Assembly (NCBI RefSeq): GCF_004137355.1
Contig: NZ_SDVB01000311.1
Span: 248,001-312,000, forward strand
DNA length: 64,000 bases
From: Ciceribacter ferrooxidans
GTDB lineage: Bacteria > Pseudomonadota > Alphaproteobacteria > Rhizobiales > Rhizobiaceae
Reading direction: 5' to 3'
The position numbers were made by a program, and so were the translations under genes. The notes below the pieces were generated by a model. That model did no database searches and had not been told where the DNA came from. It saw only the letters and a program-made list of their open reading frames with translations. Shown piece after piece: positions 26,870 through 37,303 of the stretch (within the stretch, counting starts at the first letter, position 1; each line of letters begins with the position of its first letter).

Positions 26870-28372
26870 TTGCGCCTTTGCGCATTTAGACAAATCAGCT
26901 TATTTTCCGGGCAACATCGGGAAAGCGATTTGCTGCACAGAATCCAGACAGAGTCTGCCGCCATCGACCCGGCCGGAAGCCGTTACGCGCTTCTCCCGGC
27001 CTGTGCCGTCGCGTTGGTCCTTGCCCTATGCCCCATCCGCGATGATGGTCGCGCACTCGCACAGGACACGGCCGGAGACGCCGCTTCTTCACCCGCCGGT
27101 GATGCGTCAGAAACTGCGCCCGATCTTGCCCTGCGCCAGAAGCGAGACGAGGTCAGCCGGGAGTTGCAAGACCTCTCCCGGACCATCCATCTCTCGGAAG
27201 AGAAAGCTGCCGAGCTCGAAGCCGACATCACCGCGCTCAAGAAGGATGCGGTCGACTTGCGATCCGCATTGATCGAATCTGCGGAACGGCGCAAGGAGCT
27301 GGAGAGAAAGATCAACGACAGTGAGGCGAAGCTCGCCGGGTTCGGAGTTCGGGAAGACGAAATTCGTCGCTCGTTCCGTGAGCGGCGCGCGGTCCTCGCC
27401 GAGGTGCTGGCCGCCCTGCAGCGAATGGGGCGGAATCCACCCCCCGCCCTGCTGGTCAGTCCGGAAGATGCCCTTGCCTCGGTGCGAACCGCAATCCTGC
27501 TCGGCGCTGTCGTTCCGGGCATCCGCAAGGAGACGGAGGAACTGGCGACGGATCTGCAGGAGTTGGCGGATCTAAAGAGAAGGATCGGTGCGGAAAAGGA
27601 AGCGCTGGCTACCACCATGGCAAGTCGGCAGGAAGAGGAGCGCCGGATGGACCTGCTCCTGATCGCGAACGAACGGCTCTCGCTCTCCCGCGCAGACGAG
27701 CTTGCGGCAGAACGCCAGCGTTCCGAACAACTGGCTGAGAAGGCCTCCAATCTCGAACAACTCATCGCCTCTCTCGAGGGCGAGATCACGTCCGTCCGCG
27801 AGGCCGCCGAGAAGGCAAGGCAGGAGGAGGAGCGCCGCCGTCAGCAGACGGAGGAACAGCGACAAAAGGCACGAGAACTGGCCGAAAGCCTGCCCGACAA
27901 AAACCGTATTGCCCCGGCATATCCGTTTTCCGAACTGAAGAACAAACTCGAGCTACCGGTGGCGGGCGAGATCCTGCGCCGTTTCGGCGATCCGGACGGT
28001 ACCGGCCACACTGCAATGGGCGTGACGATCGCCGCAACCTCGGGATCGTTAGTGACGGCGCCGTCGGACGGTTGGGTCGTGTTTGCCGGCGAGTTCAGAA
28101 GCTACGGACAGATGATCATTCTGAATACGGGCGACGGTTATCATGTCGTCCTCTCCGGGATGGACGAGGTCAGTACCAGTCAAGGCAAGTTCGTTCTCTC
28201 CGGCGAGCCCATCGGAACGATGGGTGAGAAGAGACTAGCAAGCGCCACGGCATTGACGCTGGAAACCGATCGTCCGACGCTTTACATTGAATTCAGGAAA
28301 GATGGAAAACCTGTTGATTCCCGTCCCTGGTGGACTGGTCAGGACTCTGGAAAGGCACAGAATGGTACGTAG
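26870..28372 (+). CDS. EnvC-like murein hydrolase activator (degenerate M23/LytM)
   Basis: A periplasmic protein of about 500 residues. A short hydrophobic segment (ALLPACAVALVLALCPI) acts as signal or anchor. A long charged coiled coil runs from about residue 85 to 340, and a LytM domain closes the protein. The LytM zinc ligands are mostly missing. The first H-x3-D region reads GHTAMGVTI with no aspartate, and the final H-x-H segment reads TLYIEFRKDG, with tyrosine in place of histidine. That matches E. coli EnvC, which cannot cut peptidoglycan but activates amidases. The start is uncertain: TTG at 26870 begins the open frame. Its stop overlaps ctpA by 11 bases. Confidence 0.88.
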   Translation: MRLCAFRQISLFSGQHRESDLLHRIQTESAAIDPAGSRYALLPACAVALVLALCPIRDDGRALAQDTAGDAASSPAGDASETAPDLALRQKRDEVSRELQDLSRTIHLSEEKAAELEADITALKKDAVDLRSALIESAERRKELERKINDSEAKLAGFGVREDEIRRSFRERRAVLAEVLAALQRMGRNPPPALLVSPEDALASVRTAILLGAVVPGIRKETEELATDLQELADLKRRIGAEKEALATTMASRQEEERRMDLLLIANERLSLSRADELAAERQRSEQLAEKASNLEQLIASLEGEITSVREAAEKARQEEERRRQQTEEQRQKARELAESLPDKNRIAPAYPFSELKNKLELPVAGEILRRFGDPDGTGHTAMGVTIAATSGSLVTAPSDGWVVFAGEFRSYGQMIILNTGDGYHVVLSGMDEVSTSQGKFVLSGEPIGTMGEKRLASATALTLETDRPTLYIEFRKDGKPVDSRPWWTGQDSGKAQNGT

Positions 28373-29684
28373 GGTTTCACTTCTTCTCGTCGGCGCGTTG
28401 ATGGGCGCGACGGCGATGGGCGTCATTTACTCGGCCGGCGTTCCCGCGCAGGCCGCCGGGCCCTCCACCTACAAGGAACTGGCGATTTTCGGCGACGTCT
28501 TCGAGCGCGTCCGCGCGCAATACGTGACGCCGCCGGATGAAGAAAAGCTGGTGGAGAACGCCATCAACGGCATGCTGAGCTCGCTCGATCCACATTCGAG
28601 CTACATGAATGCCAAGGATGCGGCCGATATGCAGACCCAGACGAAGGGCGAGTTCGGCGGCATCGGCATCGAAGTCACCATGGAAGATGAGCTCGTAAAG
28701 GTCATCACGCCGATCGACGACACCCCGGGCGCCCGCGCCGGCATTCTGGCCGGCGATCTGATCTCCGAAATCAACGGCGAACCGGTGCGTGGTTTGAAGC
28801 TTGAAGAAGCCGTCGAAAAGATGCGGGGCGCGGTCAATACGCCCATCAAGCTGACGGTCCTGCGCAAGGGCGCCGACAAGCCTCTCGAGTTCAACATTGT
28901 GCGCGAGATCATCGCAGTCAAGGCGGTCAAGTCGCGCGTCGAAGGAGACGTCGGCTATCTTCGGGTGATCTCCTTCACGGAAAAAACCTATGACGACCTC
29001 GAAGCGGCGATCACGAAAATCAAGAAGGAAGTCCCGGCCGACAAGCTGAAGGGCTATGTCCTGGACCTCCGACTGAATCCGGGTGGTCTTCTGGATCAGG
29101 CGATCTACGTCTCCGACGCCTTCCTCGAAAAGGGAGAAGTGGTCTCCACGCGCAGCCGCAACGCCGACGATACGCGCCGCTTCAATGCCAGCGCAGGCGA
29201 CCTCACCGACGGCAAGCCGGTTATCGTACTGGTGAATGGCGGCTCTGCGTCGGCGTCGGAGATCGTGGCCGGCGCGCTGCAGGATCTGAAGCGTGCCACC
29301 GTTCTCGGAACTCGCTCGTTCGGCAAGGGTTCCGTGCAAACGATCATTCCCATGGGCGAGAAGGGTGCCTTGCGCTTGACGACGGCGCTCTATTACACCC
29401 CATCGGGCAAGTCGATCCAGGGTACCGGTATCGAACCCGACATCAAGGTCGATCAACCCTTGCCGGAAGATCTGAAGGGACGCGTCCGGGCGGAAGGTGA
29501 ATCGGCATTGCCTGGACATATCCAGGGACAGAACGAGACCAACGAAGGTTCCGGCTCCTTTGCCTATGTGCCGCCGGAAGCTAAGGACGACGTTCAGTTG
29601 AACTATGCTCTGGACCTGCTGCGCGGCAAGAAGACGGACCCGTCCTTCCCGGCCGATCCCGAGAAGGCGGTCGTTGCCAAGTAA
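28362..29684 (+). CDS. ctpA: C-terminal processing peptidase CtpA (S41 family)
   Basis: A 440-residue periplasmic serine protease. The signal peptide is MVRRVSLLLVGALMGATAMG with cleavage near AQAA. A PDZ domain follows (GGIGIEVTMEDELVKVITPI, GDLISEINGEPVRGL). The S41 catalytic core has the serine in NGGSASASEIVAGALQDL and the general-base lysine in TRSFGKGSVQTI. The family cleaves C-terminal tails of envelope proteins and can control peptidoglycan hydrolases. Its gene overlaps that of the EnvC-like activator, so the two probably act in one envelope-remodelling pathway. A strong hairpin ends the transcript right after the stop. Confidence 0.96.
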   Translation: MVRRVSLLLVGALMGATAMGVIYSAGVPAQAAGPSTYKELAIFGDVFERVRAQYVTPPDEEKLVENAINGMLSSLDPHSSYMNAKDAADMQTQTKGEFGGIGIEVTMEDELVKVITPIDDTPGARAGILAGDLISEINGEPVRGLKLEEAVEKMRGAVNTPIKLTVLRKGADKPLEFNIVREIIAVKAVKSRVEGDVGYLRVISFTEKTYDDLEAAITKIKKEVPADKLKGYVLDLRLNPGGLLDQAIYVSDAFLEKGEVVSTRSRNADDTRRFNASAGDLTDGKPVIVLVNGGSASASEIVAGALQDLKRATVLGTRSFGKGSVQTIIPMGEKGALRLTTALYYTPSGKSIQGTGIEPDIKVDQPLPEDLKGRVRAEGESALPGHIQGQNETNEGSGSFAYVPPEAKDDVQLNYALDLLRGKKTDPSFPADPEKAVVAK

Positions 29685-29689
29685 ATGAG

Positions 29690-29720
29690 CGGGCGCCGGA
29701 GTTCTCCGGCGCCCGTTTTG
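29690..29720 (+). terminator. Hairpin terminator after ctpA
   Basis: GGGCGCCGGAG and CTCCGGCGCCC form a perfect 11-base-pair stem followed by GTTTTG. Read-through into the next gene remains possible, as the following start lies only 29 bases away. Confidence 0.8.
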
Positions 29721-29748
29721 CTGCCGCTTGAGGGGACGGAATAAGGCA

Positions 29749-30936
29749 TTGGGGGCTGACCTGCACAAAGCGCTGGGACAGGGCGAGCGGCGGCGTCCCC
29801 GCAAAACATTACGCGTTTCTTGGCGAGCAATTGGAAGTTTCGCGGGCGTCTCGGTTGTACTTGGTCTCTCTCTGTTTTCCACCCTGACGCCACTGCCGCT
29901 GCACGATTCAACGCCGAACCTGCCGTCTTCTAGAGCGTCTGGCCCAGATGCGACAGGCGAGATCCCGGAGCAGCCACCGATTGGCGCCGGGTTGACGGCG
30001 ACGCGACCGGCTGCCGGCGCCGATGTCGAGCGGACGGTGACCGACAACGGAACGGTTGTCACAAAGTACAGCCCGAAGGCGCGCGGTAACAGCGGACCGT
30101 TACTGATCGACACGCCGCGCATCGGGCAGGATCCGCGCATGGCGGGAACGCCGAATGAACTCCTTCTTGAAGACAGTCCCCAGGGCCGGCTGCCGACGGT
30201 CGGACCCGACGGGCTCCGGCCAATTGATCAGTATGCACGGCCATGGTCAGGTGCCAGGGGCACGCGGATCGCCATCGTCGTCGGAGGCCTGGGACTCAGC
30301 CAGACGGGCACGCAGCGAGCTATTCGTGAGCTTCCGGGGGAGATTACGCTTGCCTTCGCGGCGACTGGCAACAGTCTTCAGCGGTGGATGCAGGAAGCAC
30401 GGCGGGACGGTCACGAGATTCTGCTACAGGTCCCCCTCGAACCTTTCGATTACCCGAGCAACGACCCTGGACCCGGGACGCTTCTGACCACGGCCGGAGC
30501 GGACACCAACATGGCCAATCTTCACGAGGCGATGGCAAGCATCACCAACTACACGGGGATCATGAACTATATGGGCGGCAAGTTCCTTGCGGACGCCAAT
30601 GCACTCGAGCCTGTAATGCGCGATATCAGTAAACGTGGTTTGCTGTTCTTCGACGACGGATCATCCGCTCGGTCGCTGAGCGGTCAGATGGCAAAGGCTA
30701 TGGGGATGCCTCAGGCTTTCGCGGATGTACAGATCGACGGGCAACTCGACCAACAGGCGATCCTGCGCCGTCTGGACGAACTGGAGCGCATTGCTCTACG
30801 AAAGGGAAGTGCAACCGGTGCCGGCTCGGCCTTCGACGAGACAATTGACGCCGTTCGCAAGTGGAGCGAAGAAGCATCGCGTCGCGGCATCGAGATCGTA
30901 GCGATCTCGGCGCTGGCGGAAAACCCTCAGCCGTGA
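29749..30936 (+). CDS. Divergent polysaccharide deacetylase family protein
   Basis: A 395-residue protein with a basic N terminus, one transmembrane segment (IGSFAGVSVVLGLSLFSTL) and a long linker. The C-terminal DUF610/YibQ-type divergent polysaccharide deacetylase domain runs from about residue 175: TRIAIVVGGLGLSQTGTQRA, then LPGEITLAFAATG, HEILLQVPLEPFDYP and NYMGGKFLADANAL. The TTG start has an AAGG site and gives an N terminus of the rhizobial type; a second TTG 7 codons upstream is in frame. This family lies next to envC and ctpA in many proteobacteria, which ties it to envelope turnover. Its enzymatic activity is not established. Confidence 0.88.
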   Translation: MGADLHKALGQGERRRPRKTLRVSWRAIGSFAGVSVVLGLSLFSTLTPLPLHDSTPNLPSSRASGPDATGEIPEQPPIGAGLTATRPAAGADVERTVTDNGTVVTKYSPKARGNSGPLLIDTPRIGQDPRMAGTPNELLLEDSPQGRLPTVGPDGLRPIDQYARPWSGARGTRIAIVVGGLGLSQTGTQRAIRELPGEITLAFAATGNSLQRWMQEARRDGHEILLQVPLEPFDYPSNDPGPGTLLTTAGADTNMANLHEAMASITNYTGIMNYMGGKFLADANALEPVMRDISKRGLLFFDDGSSARSLSGQMAKAMGMPQAFADVQIDGQLDQQAILRRLDELERIALRKGSATGAGSAFDETIDAVRKWSEEASRRGIEIVAISALAENPQP

Positions 30937-30945
30937 AGGATCGAC

Positions 30946-31479
30946 ATGCCTCATATGAGTGAACGGACAGTCCGGGCCGAAGATCTGCCTTATCGTCCCT
31001 GCGTCGGAGTCATGGTTCTCAATCGGGAGGGACTAGTCTGGGTCGGACGTCGCATTCCGGCGGAGAATTCAGAGTTCGACGGCTCGCCGAAGCTTTGGCA
31101 GATGCCACAGGGGGGAATCGACGACGGAGAGGATGCCCTGAGTGCCGCGGTGCGGGAGCTCTACGAGGAGACCGGAATGAGATCCGTGTCCCTGTTGGCG
31201 GAAGCCGGCCGCTGGATCAATTACGAACTGCCGCCGCAATTGATTGGCGTCGCGCTCAGGGGAAAATACCGCGGCCAGACACAGCGGTGGTTCGCCTTCC
31301 GGTTCGAAGGAGATGAGCATGAGATCGCCATCAACCCACCCCCGGGCGGCCATCACGCTGAATTCGATGCCTGGGCATGGAAACCCATGCAAGAATTACC
31401 GGACCTGATCGTTCCCTTCAAACGGGCGGTCTATGATCAGGTGATCGCGGAATTTCGCCATCTCGCTGACGGAGGATGA
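30946..31479 (+). CDS. rppH: RNA pyrophosphohydrolase (Nudix)
   Basis: A 177-residue Nudix hydrolase. The Nudix box is complete: [18 protein letters not shown] followed by EETGM, near residues 56-79. [19 protein letters not shown] at the N terminus and [19 protein letters not shown] in the middle are typical of RppH/NudH. It removes pyrophosphate from 5'-triphosphate RNA ends and so starts mRNA decay. It lies 9 bases after the deacetylase gene, the last gene of the long plus-strand run, and its stop is part of a terminator hairpin. Confidence 0.95.
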   Translation: MPHMSERTVRAEDLPYRPCVGVMVLNREGLVWVGRRIPAENSEFDGSPKLWQMPQGGIDDGEDALSAAVRELYEETGMRSVSLLAEAGRWINYELPPQLIGVALRGKYRGQTQRWFAFRFEGDEHEIAINPPPGGHHAEFDAWAWKPMQELPDLIVPFKRAVYDQVIAEFRHLADGG

Positions 31480-31504
31480 CGCCCGCATATTTGCGGGCGT
31501 TTGT
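31479..31504 (+). terminator. Hairpin terminator after rppH
   Basis: ACGCCCGCA pairs with TGCGGGCGT around TATT, followed by a short T-rich tail. It can serve both rppH and the convergent bfr. Confidence 0.75.
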
Positions 31505-31509
31505 CAGTG

Positions 31510-31995
31510 TCACTCCGCCGAGTCGGCTGAATTCGAGTTCAGGAGTCCGTAGCGCTCCTCTCCCAGCTTGCTCAGGAGATCCAGCTGGGTTTCGAGAAAG
31601 TCGATATGGCCCTCCTCGTCAGCAAGGAGCTCCTCGAAGAGCGCCATGGTGACGTAGTCGCCCGCCTGATGACAGATATCGCGAGACTTTTTGTAGGAAG
31701 TGCGGGCGTCATACTCGCCGGCGAGGTCTGCCTCCAGGACTTCCCTGACGGTTTGCCCGATCCTTAACGGAGCAACCGACTGCAGGTTCGGATGGCCTTC
31801 GAGAAAAATGATGCGGGCAACCAGCTTGTCCGCATGATGCATTTCCTCGATGGATTCGGCGCGCTCCTTTTTCGCGAGCTTCGTGTAGCCCCAGTCTTCG
31901 AGAAGACGGTAGTGAAGCCAATATTGGTTGACCGCGCCGAGTTCGAGGAAGAGGGCTTCGTTAAGCCGCTCGATGACTCCTGTGTCGCCTTTCAA
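31510..31995 (-). CDS. bfr: Bacterioferritin
   Basis: A 161-residue iron-storage protein. The ferroxidase glutamate and histidine ligands sit in [38 protein letters not shown] and [19 protein letters not shown]. The haem-ligand methionine is probably the one in the EEMHHAD helix. Twenty-four subunits form a shell that oxidises and stores iron. The start lies inside the end of bfd, with 35 bases of overlap, so the two are cotranscribed from the promoter upstream of bfd. Confidence 0.96.
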   Translation of the reverse strand: MKGDTGVIERLNEALFLELGAVNQYWLHYRLLEDWGYTKLAKKERAESIEEMHHADKLVARIIFLEGHPNLQSVAPLRIGQTVREVLEADLAGEYDARTSYKKSRDICHQAGDYVTMALFEELLADEEGHIDFLETQLDLLSKLGEERYGLLNSNSADSAE

Positions 31996-32272
31996 GGTCC
32001 GCTCTCCTTCTTTCTTCGTGGAAAGTCTTCAGGCGTGTAATGAAATCAACAACGTCGGCCTGCGTCGAGTGGCGACGGGCATGATATTCTTCGGTTGTGC
32101 TGATAATCAGATCGACAACCGTTGGGAAGCAGCCGCAGCAACGGCCACGCTTGGCCATTGCATGATAAACCTTTGCAGGCACAATGAGCTGCCAGCAGTC
32201 CTCATCGAGAAGCTGATTGATCACGTCCTTGATTTCGGTGTCGGTGATATAGTTGCAGCTGCAAACAAGCAT
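31961..32272 (-). CDS. bfd: Bacterioferritin-associated ferredoxin
   Basis: A 103-residue [2Fe-2S] protein of the BFD family. The four cluster cysteines appear as MLVCSC at the N terminus and RCCGC about 40 residues later; an extra cysteine is present in the second group. Bfd reduces the iron core of bacterioferritin to release ferrous iron. The C-terminal part ([17 protein letters not shown]) is basic and longer than in the 64-residue E. coli protein, and its coding sequence runs 35 bases into bfr. Iron control is likely; a candidate operator lies upstream. Confidence 0.92.
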   Translation of the reverse strand: MLVCSCNYITDTEIKDVINQLLDEDCWQLIVPAKVYHAMAKRGRCCGCFPTVVDLIISTTEEYHARRHSTQADVVDFITRLKTFHEERRRADLERRHRSHRAA

Positions 32273-32307
32273 AGTGCGGCCTGTCCGGGAACTCGTACTC
32301 GTCCTTC

Positions 32308-32336
32308 CTTTTGCTAAAGAAGAGATTTAGTGTCAA
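32308..32336 (-). promoter_or_regulatory. bfd-bfr promoter with an inverted repeat in the spacer
   Basis: A TTGACA (-35, 32336-32331) is followed by CTAAA-N7-TTTAG, which exactly fills the 17-base spacer. The -10 position (CAAAAG) is weak. The repeat does not clearly match the Irr or RirA sites as I know them, so the regulator is not named. Confidence 0.5.
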
Positions 32337-32372
32337 GAAAATTTCTGGTACGTGCGACAATCGCTACGTGAG

Positions 32373-35300
32373 TCAATGGAAGTTACGGCCTTTCGGCATG
32401 GCGTCCTGCGCGGACCCGACGGATGGGGAAATGCCTCTTGGAGGTTCGGACTTCCTGAACATCTGCTCGATAGTCGAATGGGAAGTCGCGCCAACATTGC
32501 CCGATCCGTCATTGCAATCGCTCTCCAGAAGACCAAGAGCGGATGACCAATCCTCGATCTCCTCCGCGATCACGTGAATGACTCCGTCGGCCTTTTGTAC
32601 TCGTCCGTGGACCTTTACGAAGCGCGCCACCATGACCACCGGCCGGAAACGCTCGAAGGTCTTCGACCAGACAATGATATTGGCAATTCCGGTCTCGTCC
32701 TCGATGGTCATGAAGATAATCCCGTTCGCCGAGCCGGGTCGTTGGCGCACCAGCACCAGCCCGGCGATGGTAGTCTTCCGTCCATTCTCCACGATCTCCA
32801 AATCTCGGCATCGGCGTATTTGGAGTGCGTCCAGTTGCTCGCGGAGAAAAGAGACGGGATGCGCCTTCAGGGACAGAGAGAGATAGCGATAATCATTGAC
32901 CACCTGCTCGCTGTCCCGCATCTGTGGAAGCGGCGTTTCAGGTTCCAACTGAAGGTCGCCATGATCGGTAAAGAGCGGCAGATGTTCAACGGCGCGTCCT
33001 TCCTCGATGGCCTTTGCCTCCCACAAGGCAGCTCGGCGGTCGAGCTTGATCGAGCGAAAGACATCCGCGTCTGCGAGCCGTTCGATGACGGAACGGGGAA
33101 GACCGGTCCGCAACCAGAGATCCCGGACGGAACCGTAACCGTTGCCTCGGCAAGCGAGGAGCCGGTCAACATCCTTCCGTGTCAGTCCCTTGATCTGCCG
33201 GAATCCGAGCCGAACCGCCTTCCGCGCTAGAATCACGCCTTGCATCGAAACATGTCGGGGATGGATGCAATCTCGTTCGAAAGCTCCGTCTTCCAAGGTC
33301 GCATCCCAATCGGATTCGTTGATATCGACTGGCCGCACCACGACCCCGTGTTCCCGTGCATCCCGCACCAATTGCGCCGAAGTGTAGAATCCCATCGGTT
33401 GTGAATTGAGAATGGCGACACAGAAAACATCTGGATAATACGCCTTGAGCCAGCTGGACGCATAGACCAGAAGGGCAAAGGATGCGGCGTGGCTCTCCGG
33501 AAAGCCATACTCGCCGAAACCCTCGATCTGCCGGAAACAACTCTCGGCGAATTCGGCATCATAACCATTCTTGACCATGCCTTCGACCATCTTCTTCCGG
33601 AAGGTATGGATCGTTCCGGTTCTTTTGAACGTCGCCATCGCCCGTCTGAGACGGTCAGCCTCACCTGGTGTGAAGCCCGCAGCGGTGATAGCGATTTGCA
33701 TGACCTGTTCCTGAAAAAGTGGAACGCCGAGTGTTCGCTCCAGCACTCCCTCCAGTTCAAGGCTCGGATATTTAACCGCTCGGCCGGCACGTTTGTCCTC
33801 CCGTCGTTTCAGATAGGGATGCACCATGTTGCCCTGAATGGGGCCGGGCCTGACGATCGCCACCTCGATCACCAGATCGTAGAATTCCAGAGGCCTGAGA
33901 CGTGGCAGCATGCTCATCTGGGCCCGGCTCTCGATCTGAAAAACGCCGATCGTGTCGGCCCGGCAAATCATGTCATAAACCGCCGGCCGATGGTCCCGGC
34001 ACAGATCGGCGAGTGTAATACGCTTGCCGTAATGGCTTTCCAGAAGCTTGAAGGCTCTGGCAAGGCACGTCAGCATACCAAGCGCCAGAATGTCGATCTT
34101 GAGGATGCCGAGTGTATCGAGATCATCCTTGTCCCATTCGACCATGTAGCGACCATCCATCGCCGTTTTCATGATCGGAACCACCTCGTCCAGCCTGTCG
34201 CGCGTGATGACGAAGCCGCCGACATGCTGGGTCAAGTGACGCGGAAACCCGATGAGCTTGGAAGCATAGGTGAGGACACGTTGTGTCGTCAGATTGCTCA
34301 TGTCCAGACCCGCCGCCTTGGCCTCGCGCTTGGAAAGATTGGCAGCCGACCATCCCCAGACATTGCTTGCGAGCGCCGATTGCACATCCTCCGACAGTCC
34401 GAAAGCTTTGGCGACCTCACGACCTGCCGAGCGCGCCCGATAGCAACTCACCGCCGCTGCCAATCCGGCATGCTCGCGCCCGTAACGTTCATAGATATGC
34501 TGGATGACGACTTCTCGCTTCTCATGCTCGAAATCGACGTCGATATCCGGAGGCTCGTCGCGTTCCGTCGAGATGAACCGCTCGAAGAGCAGCGTTGTCC
34601 TCTCCGGATCGACTTCGGTAATGCCGAGACAGTAGCAGACGACGGAATTGGCCGCCGAACCTCGCCCCTGACAGAGAATGCCCTCACTCCGGGCAAACTC
34701 GATGATGTTGCGCACCGTCAGAAAATAGGGCTCGTATTGCTTCTCGCGAATGAGAGCGAGTTCATAGTCGATCTGCGTTGAGATCTTTCCGGGCACCCCT
34801 TCGGGATAACGCCTTGCCGCACCAGAGCGAGCCAATCTCTCGAGCGTCTCAGACGGTGTTTCACCGGTAAGGCTCTCATCGGGATACTGGTAGCGCAACT
34901 CGTCCAGAGAAAAAGAGAGCCGGCTAAAGAACTGCTGCGTATTGGCGATCGCCTGCGGATAATGCCGGAAGAGCTGGGCCATTTCCGCCCCGGTTTTCAG
35001 ATACCGTTCCGCATTCGCGGCCAGACGGAAACCGGCTTCGGCGATGGGGACATGGGTACGGATAGCGGTGACGATATCAGCGAGCGGACGGCGCGCTGCC
35101 TCGTGATAAAGCGGCTCATTGCTGGCGATCAGGGCAAGTCCCACCGTCTCGGCCATGGACGCGAGTATGGCAAAGGCAACCCGATCGAGACCGTCATAAC
35201 GTGGAACAAGCGCCAAGTATGCCCGATTGCCAAACCGGGAGACCAAGCGTCGAAGCAAGCCAGGCAAATCGCTGTCGCCAGTGGCCTGCTCCGTCGTCGG

Positions 35301-35684
35301 TGCCACCGCAATCAGCAAATCCTCTCCCCATTCAATCAGATCCTCCTCATGGAGAATGCAAACGCCCTTTTCTCCCCTGAGATTGCCGGAACTGAGCAGC
35401 CGGCAGAGATTTCCCCATCCGTGGCGGTTTTGCGGATAGGCAAGGATATCCGGCGTACCGTCGGCGAAGACTAGCCGTGCCCCCGGCTGGAACCGGAAGC
35501 CCGTCTCCTTGGCTTGGGCATGCACGCGCACCACCCCCGCAACGGTGTTTCGATCCGCAACACCGAGGCCTGGAAGGCAAAGCCGTCTGGCCGCCTCGAC
35601 GAGTTCCTCCGGATGAGACACCCCTTCCAGAAAGGAAAAATTCGTTCGTGTTCCGATCTCGAAAAAGGCGGGTGCGGCCGTCAT
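32373..35684 (-). CDS. dnaE2: Error-prone DNA polymerase DnaE2
   Basis: A 1103-residue C-family DNA polymerase. The N-terminal PHP-like domain starts at [20 protein letters not shown] and has lost the histidines needed for a nuclease. The polymerase core holds the catalytic aspartates in [17 protein letters not shown], followed by the [11 protein letters not shown]-type palm and fingers. A C-terminal OB-like domain ([18 protein letters not shown]) ends the protein. DnaE2 works with ImuA and ImuB in damage-induced mutagenesis. The start overlaps the imuB stop by four bases; the three genes form one SOS cassette controlled from the LexA box at 38119. It is not the replicative DnaE1. Confidence 0.96.
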   Translation of the reverse strand: MTAAPAFFEIGTRTNFSFLEGVSHPEELVEAARRLCLPGLGVADRNTVAGVVRVHAQAKETGFRFQPGARLVFADGTPDILAYPQNRHGWGNLCRLLSSGNLRGEKGVCILHEEDLIEWGEDLLIAVAPTTEQATGDSDLPGLLRRLVSRFGNRAYLALVPRYDGLDRVAFAILASMAETVGLALIASNEPLYHEAARRPLADIVTAIRTHVPIAEAGFRLAANAERYLKTGAEMAQLFRHYPQAIANTQQFFSRLSFSLDELRYQYPDESLTGETPSETLERLARSGAARRYPEGVPGKISTQIDYELALIREKQYEPYFLTVRNIIEFARSEGILCQGRGSAANSVVCYCLGITEVDPERTTLLFERFISTERDEPPDIDVDFEHEKREVVIQHIYERYGREHAGLAAAVSCYRARSAGREVAKAFGLSEDVQSALASNVWGWSAANLSKREAKAAGLDMSNLTTQRVLTYASKLIGFPRHLTQHVGGFVITRDRLDEVVPIMKTAMDGRYMVEWDKDDLDTLGILKIDILALGMLTCLARAFKLLESHYGKRITLADLCRDHRPAVYDMICRADTIGVFQIESRAQMSMLPRLRPLEFYDLVIEVAIVRPGPIQGNMVHPYLKRREDKRAGRAVKYPSLELEGVLERTLGVPLFQEQVMQIAITAAGFTPGEADRLRRAMATFKRTGTIHTFRKKMVEGMVKNGYDAEFAESCFRQIEGFGEYGFPESHAASFALLVYASSWLKAYYPDVFCVAILNSQPMGFYTSAQLVRDAREHGVVVRPVDINESDWDATLEDGAFERDCIHPRHVSMQGVILARKAVRLGFRQIKGLTRKDVDRLLACRGNGYGSVRDLWLRTGLPRSVIERLADADVFRSIKLDRRAALWEAKAIEEGRAVEHLPLFTDHGDLQLEPETPLPQMRDSEQVVNDYRYLSLSLKAHPVSFLREQLDALQIRRCRDLEIVENGRKTTIAGLVLVRQRPGSANGIIFMTIEDETGIANIIVWSKTFERFRPVVMVARFVKVHGRVQKADGVIHVIAEEIEDWSSALGLLESDCNDGSGNVGATSHSTIEQMFRKSEPPRGISPSVGSAQDAMPKGRNFH

Positions 35685-37303
35685 GCAAAAACTCCGTGCA
35701 TGAACCAGCGTGGCATCTCGGCATTCGAGACATAGGCGCCCTCACGAAACAACCAGTAGCGATGACCCTCGTCATCCTCGACCTGGAAATAGTTCCGGGC
35801 GGGAGCCTCTTCACCATCGATCCACCATTCCATGGCGAGTTTCTCCGGACCTTCGGCCCGTCGGACACGATGAAGACATCGCCGCCAACGGAAACTCATG
35901 GGGGGGCCTTCCGGAGCCTCGGCCGCTGCCTCGATAATTTCCGGAACCTTCAGTAGACGGATCGGCCGCCTCGCCCTGACCGGCCAGCCCGTCCCAGCTT
36001 CCTTCTGCCCGACGTCCGGCGGGGAGACGATCCCCATAAGATCGGTGACCGACGGAAGAAGCGATGCTCGTTCCGGCACATGGCTTTCTTGCAAGACAGG
36101 CCGCACGAGACAATCCGGACCAAAACGGGCGACCGCCTGATCGACAAAAGTTGCCAATGCGGTTTCGACGGGAGCACCGCCGACAAAATCCGACTGCAAG
36201 CGGTGGAGCGTCTCTGCCTGCAGCACATTGAGTCGCATGATCTCGAAACCATAACCTGTATCCAGATCGTCATGCAGGGCGACAAGGCGCTCGGAAAAGA
36301 GGCAGGAAATGCCTGTCGGATCGCGCAAAGGGACGGAACTGCCCACACCAATTCGGAAGACCCTTCCGTCGACCCTGAAAAGAAGCAATTCGAAGCGGCG
36401 ACCACCCTGGCAACGTGCCTCGAGTTCCGTTTTCAACGTCACAGCCATCCGTTGGACGAGTTGAAGGATGGCTTCCTCGCACTGAAGGGGTTCGGCAAGA
36501 CACCGCTCGACGGAGAGGTCCGCAACTGGGCGGCGCGGCGAGATCGGCTCATCCTCCCGTCCGAGCATCTGGTCGAGCCGCAACAATGGCAAGGGACCGA
36601 ACCGGCGAGCAAGCGGTGCCCGTGGAGCAGCAAGCAGATCCCCCACCCGCTTGAGCCCCGTCTTTCGAAGCGCCAATACCGTCTCCTCCGGCAACCGGCA
36701 TGCGGCCACCGGAAAGGAGGCCGGGACAGATTTGGTGTGCCTTTCGGCGACAGTGCCATTGCCGCCAAAGCGCGCCATTGCCCAGGACAACCCGGGCGTG
36801 GAGGAAATCGCTCCACGGGCATCAAGCCCCATCTCGAACAGGCGCTTCAGAATATCTCCAAGCAACAATTCTTCGCCGCCCAAAAGATGGGAACAGCCGG
36901 TGATGTCGAGAAAAAGGCCGTCCCCGCCCTCGATGGCGACCAGCGGCGTATAGCGGTCGCACCAGTCGGCAATTCCTTCCAGAAATCGGCGCTCGGCAGC
37001 CTCATCGGCTATAACGGCATCAAGAGCAGGACAAATCGCCCGCGCTTCCGCCAGACCCTGACCGGGTTTCAGCCCGATGGCGACACCGATCTCGTCGACA
37101 GCCGTCAGCCGCATGGCATTCTTCATCCGCCCTGTGCAAACGAGAGGTGGATGGTCAGGACGCCCTGTCGAACGCCACGACGCCCCCCAGTAACGACGTG
37201 CGATCCTGTCCGTCGGCAGATGGGGAAAGAATAGCGCCAAAATTCGTCTGCTTGTTGTCTGCTGGAACAGGGAGAGGGGTGGTGAGGGAAAACAGACGGT
37301 CAT
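35681..37303 (-). CDS. imuB: ImuB, Y-family polymerase-like protein
   Basis: A 540-residue protein with the Y-family polymerase fold. Typical ImuB features are [46 protein letters not shown] in parts, and the [19 protein letters not shown] stretch. The usual pair of catalytic carboxylates is not retained, so it likely acts as an adaptor linking DnaE2 to the sliding clamp. The ATG at 37303 lies 149 bases inside the end of imuA; in-frame alternatives closer to the imuA stop would cut into the conserved N terminus. It is the middle gene of imuA-imuB-dnaE2. Confidence 0.9.
   Translation of the reverse strand: MTVCFPSPPLSLFQQTTSRRILALFFPHLPTDRIARRYWGASWRSTGRPDHPPLVCTGRMKNAMRLTAVDEIGVAIGLKPGQGLAEARAICPALDAVIADEAAERRFLEGIADWCDRYTPLVAIEGGDGLFLDITGCSHLLGGEELLLGDILKRLFEMGLDARGAISSTPGLSWAMARFGGNGTVAERHTKSVPASFPVAACRLPEETVLALRKTGLKRVGDLLAAPRAPLARRFGPLPLLRLDQMLGREDEPISPRRPVADLSVERCLAEPLQCEEAILQLVQRMAVTLKTELEARCQGGRRFELLLFRVDGRVFRIGVGSSVPLRDPTGISCLFSERLVALHDDLDTGYGFEIMRLNVLQAETLHRLQSDFVGGAPVETALATFVDQAVARFGPDCLVRPVLQESHVPERASLLPSVTDLMGIVSPPDVGQKEAGTGWPVRARRPIRLLKVPEIIEAAAEAPEGPPMSFRWRRCLHRVRRAEGPEKLAMEWWIDGEEAPARNYFQVEDDEGHRYWLFREGAYVSNAEMPRWFMHGVFA

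Noticed and set aside
28377-30140. A 587-codon open frame on the minus strand opposite ctpA and the deacetylase gene
   Set aside because: It is antisense to two well supported genes, and its translation is rich in R, H and D with no domain. High GC content creates such frames.
32314-32330. Reading the bfd repeat as a standard Irr box
   Set aside because: The half-sites are in the opposite arrangement to the TTTAGAA/TTCTAAA pattern I know, so the regulator was left unnamed.
33489-34781. A 430-codon open frame opposite dnaE2
   Set aside because: Antisense shadow; dnaE2 is complete on the other strand.
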